Shown here piece after piece: positions 24,961 through 26,478 of a stretch of DNA of 26,478 bases (positions are counted from its first letter, which is position 1; each line of letters starts with the position of its first letter). The notes below the pieces were generated by a model. It was given only the letters and a program-made list of their open reading frames with translations, made no database searches and was not told where the DNA came from. Source of the DNA: Peptostreptococcaceae bacterium (GTDB taxonomy: Bacteria; Bacillota; Clostridia; Peptostreptococcales; Peptostreptococcaceae). The stretch spans positions 1 through 26,478 of the forward strand of contig JASBZE010000013.1 of the NCBI GenBank assembly GCA_029983575.1, read 5' to 3'. The position numbers and the translations under genes are program-made.

Positions 24961-25155
24961 ACATAACCTCCTTGTACAAAAATTTTCCTTATGCTTATAC
25001 CCTTTTATTTTAATATCATCACTGAATTCGCATAATTTAGTATTTTTGTATTATAAGTAATTTAACAACATATAAAAATTTTATAAATAAGCATTAAAAA
25101 CGCTTAAAACTAACTATTAGTGAATCCGCGAATAAATACAAAATATTTTTATTTT

Positions 25156-25186
25156 TTGTAATAATTTGCTATTAGTATGGTATCAT
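25156..25186 (+). promoter_or_regulatory. Candidate promoter of the oxidoreductase gene
   Basis: TATCAT at 25181-25186 is preceded by TGG (extended -10), with TTGTAA at 25156-25161 and a long 19-base spacer. This is the same TGG-extended layout with a 19-base spacer as the cvfB-like promoter. The start codon at 25242 has AAGGGGG five bases upstream. Confidence 0.45.
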
Positions 25187-25241
25187 AAGGGTATGAACTA
25201 TTATACAAGAATATTTACGAAAGGATATAAAGGGGGATAAT

Positions 25242-26437
25242 ATGTACGAATATTTAATTATTGGAAACGGTATTGCAGGTCTTAGCGCTGCAGAAGAAAT
25301 CAGAAAAAACGATCAAGACTCTAGTATTTTAATAATATCTGAAGAGCGATGTCATACCTATTGGAGGACTAAACTATCTGCATTGATTTGCAAGGATTTT
25401 AGTAACGACGATATATTGGTAAGAAAAGAATCTTGGTACAAAGAAAAGAATATCGAGGAAATACTTGGAGTCAAGGTCGATAAGATTGAGTCGATAAGAT
25501 TGACAGGAAAAATAAAAAGGCGATACTTGAGGATGGAAAAGAGATTGAATATAACAAAGTACTTATCGCCAGTGGGGCTCATCCATTTTTGCCACCTATT
25601 AAAAACATCGATTCTGAGGGAGTGTTTGCAATCAGAAGCGTCGACGATTTAATCAACTTCAAAGATTACGTTAAAGACAAGAAAAAACTTATCATCGTCG
25701 GTGGGGGTATATTAGGATTAGAGGCTGCAAACTCCGCAAAAAAATTAGGTCTTGATGTACTTGTTATCGAGAGCTTTGATTACCTATTGTCTAGACAACT
25801 CGATAAAAATCTTTCACAAAAGCTAGAAAAAGGCTTAAACGACATGGGAATCAATACACAAACAGGAAAAAGTACAGAAGAAATCCTAGTAGATAACAAC
25901 AAGGTGGTTGGAATAAAACTATCAGACGGTTCAAAGATAGATGCAGATGCTATTATGATTCAGGCTGGGGTTAGGTCAAATATTGATGTAGCTAAAAACT
26001 CTAACTTAAAAACTGATAGAGGTATCTTAGTTGGAGAAGATCTCAAAACAGAAGAAGACGATAATATATACGCTGCTGGTGACGTGGCTCAGATAGGCAA
26101 TTTCACAATCGGTCTTTGGACAGCAAGCCAAGAGATGGGTAAGATAGCAGGTGCCAATATGACTGGTTCTCACAACGAATATGAAAAACCAAAACCATTT
26201 TCTACATTAAATCTAGGAGATATAAAGGTATTTTCAGCTGGGGCTAACTCAGGCGACGGAGTTGAAGAATTGAAAGTAGAAAAAGGAGATAATATCTACA
26301 AATTATTTAAAAAGGAAGGAAAGTTTGTTGGCGGTATCTTGTGGAGTGATATCAAACATCAAACAGACGTCAAAAAAATTGTGTTCGAGGGAGTAGATCC
26401 AAAGGATACAAAATTAGGAAAAGAAATGAGTCTGTAA
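25242..26437 (+). pseudogene. FAD/NAD(P)-dependent oxidoreductase, broken by 14-bp duplication
   Basis: The first frame (from 25242) starts MYEYLIIGNGIAGLSAAEEI, an FAD-binding GxGxxG fold, and continues to GVKVDKIES, after which it loses similarity and stops at 25652. The rest lies in another frame, IDRKNKKAILEDGKEIE, then IASGAHPFLPP, the NAD-binding IIVGGGILGLEAANSAKKLG and IYAAGDVAQ of the second FAD motif, to 26437. Removing one copy of an exact 14-bp repeat (25476-25503) joins them as VDKIDRKNKKAILEDGK and gives 393 aa. The layout fits the pyridine nucleotide-disulfide type reductases without a redox disulfide, such as NADH:rubredoxin reductase; the exact electron acceptor is unknown. 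The second part has an internal ATG at 25589 but no good binding site. It is non-functional as read, or switchable. Confidence 0.88.
25476..25503. repeat. Exact 14-bp tandem duplication inside the oxidoreductase gene
   Basis: GTCGATAAGATTGA is present at 25476-25489 and again at 25490-25503 with no mismatch. Fourteen is not a multiple of three, so the second copy shifts the reading frame. Confidence 0.97.
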
Positions 26438-26478
26438 AATATTTTGTGTATGCCCCTCCTGATATAGTATATAATAAC

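Noticed and set aside
25358..25582. A 74-aa open frame antisense to the broken oxidoreductase gene
   Set aside because: No binding site and it overlaps the conserved FAD-domain coding sequence on the other strand.
26444..26475. TTGTGT and TATAAT near the right edge as a promoter
   Set aside because: The spacer is 20 bases and the -35 box is poor; the window ends before any gene that could support it.

Overview
The window is AT-rich DNA from a Firmicute. T-box leader RNA, strong AGGAGG-type ribosome binding sites, TTG and GTG starts, class I two-subunit fumarase and the nadD-yqeK-rsfS-leuS order all point that way. The gene set would fit an anaerobic Gram-positive coccus or clostridium (Tissierellia/Peptoniphilaceae-like), but that placement is inference without any database comparison. 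Almost every gene lies on the minus strand; only two, both frameshifted, lie on the plus strand. No rRNA, tRNA, CRISPR array, transposase or prophage gene was seen. || Layout. 1-368: a T-box riboswitch with its promoter and terminator, controlling a gene beyond the left edge; the specifier reads best as AAC (Asn). 369-3149: a possible HEPN-domain protein behind a C69 dipeptidase. 3286-4458: a Gate-domain membrane protein with its own promoter and terminator. 4880-12567: a long collinear set (LytG-like glucosaminidase, TtcA-like PP-loop protein, DEDDh exonuclease, stand-alone GT51 glycosyltransferase, nadD, yqeK, rsfS, leuS) joining cell-wall growth, tRNA thiolation, NAD synthesis, ribosome silencing and leucyl-tRNA charging. 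12916-17196: a tightly coupled polyamine uptake operon (XRE-cupin regulator, potA, potB, potC, potD). 17507-18395 (+): a frameshifted cvfB-like RNA-binding gene. 18640-21416: fumarase alpha and beta plus malic enzyme, a malate/fumarate module. 21512-24960: YbaK deacylase, DUF2254 membrane protein and an unrecognised lipoprotein. 25242-26437 (+): an FAD/NAD oxidoreductase broken by an exact 14-bp tandem duplication. || Points that need more than routine annotation: (i) four GTTTA boxes spaced 22, 21 and 22 bp just downstream of the promoter of the polyamine regulator, a helically phased operator array; (ii) the exact 14-bp duplication whose loss would restore a full oxidoreductase; (iii) a probable ATT start codon for potC, sitting where a TAATG stop/start junction would be; (iv) a possible HEPN protein of unknown role; (v) a GT51 domain with Asp where the second catalytic Glu is expected. 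Several genes have starts better placed downstream of the longest open frame, decided by the ribosome binding site; these are given in the entries.
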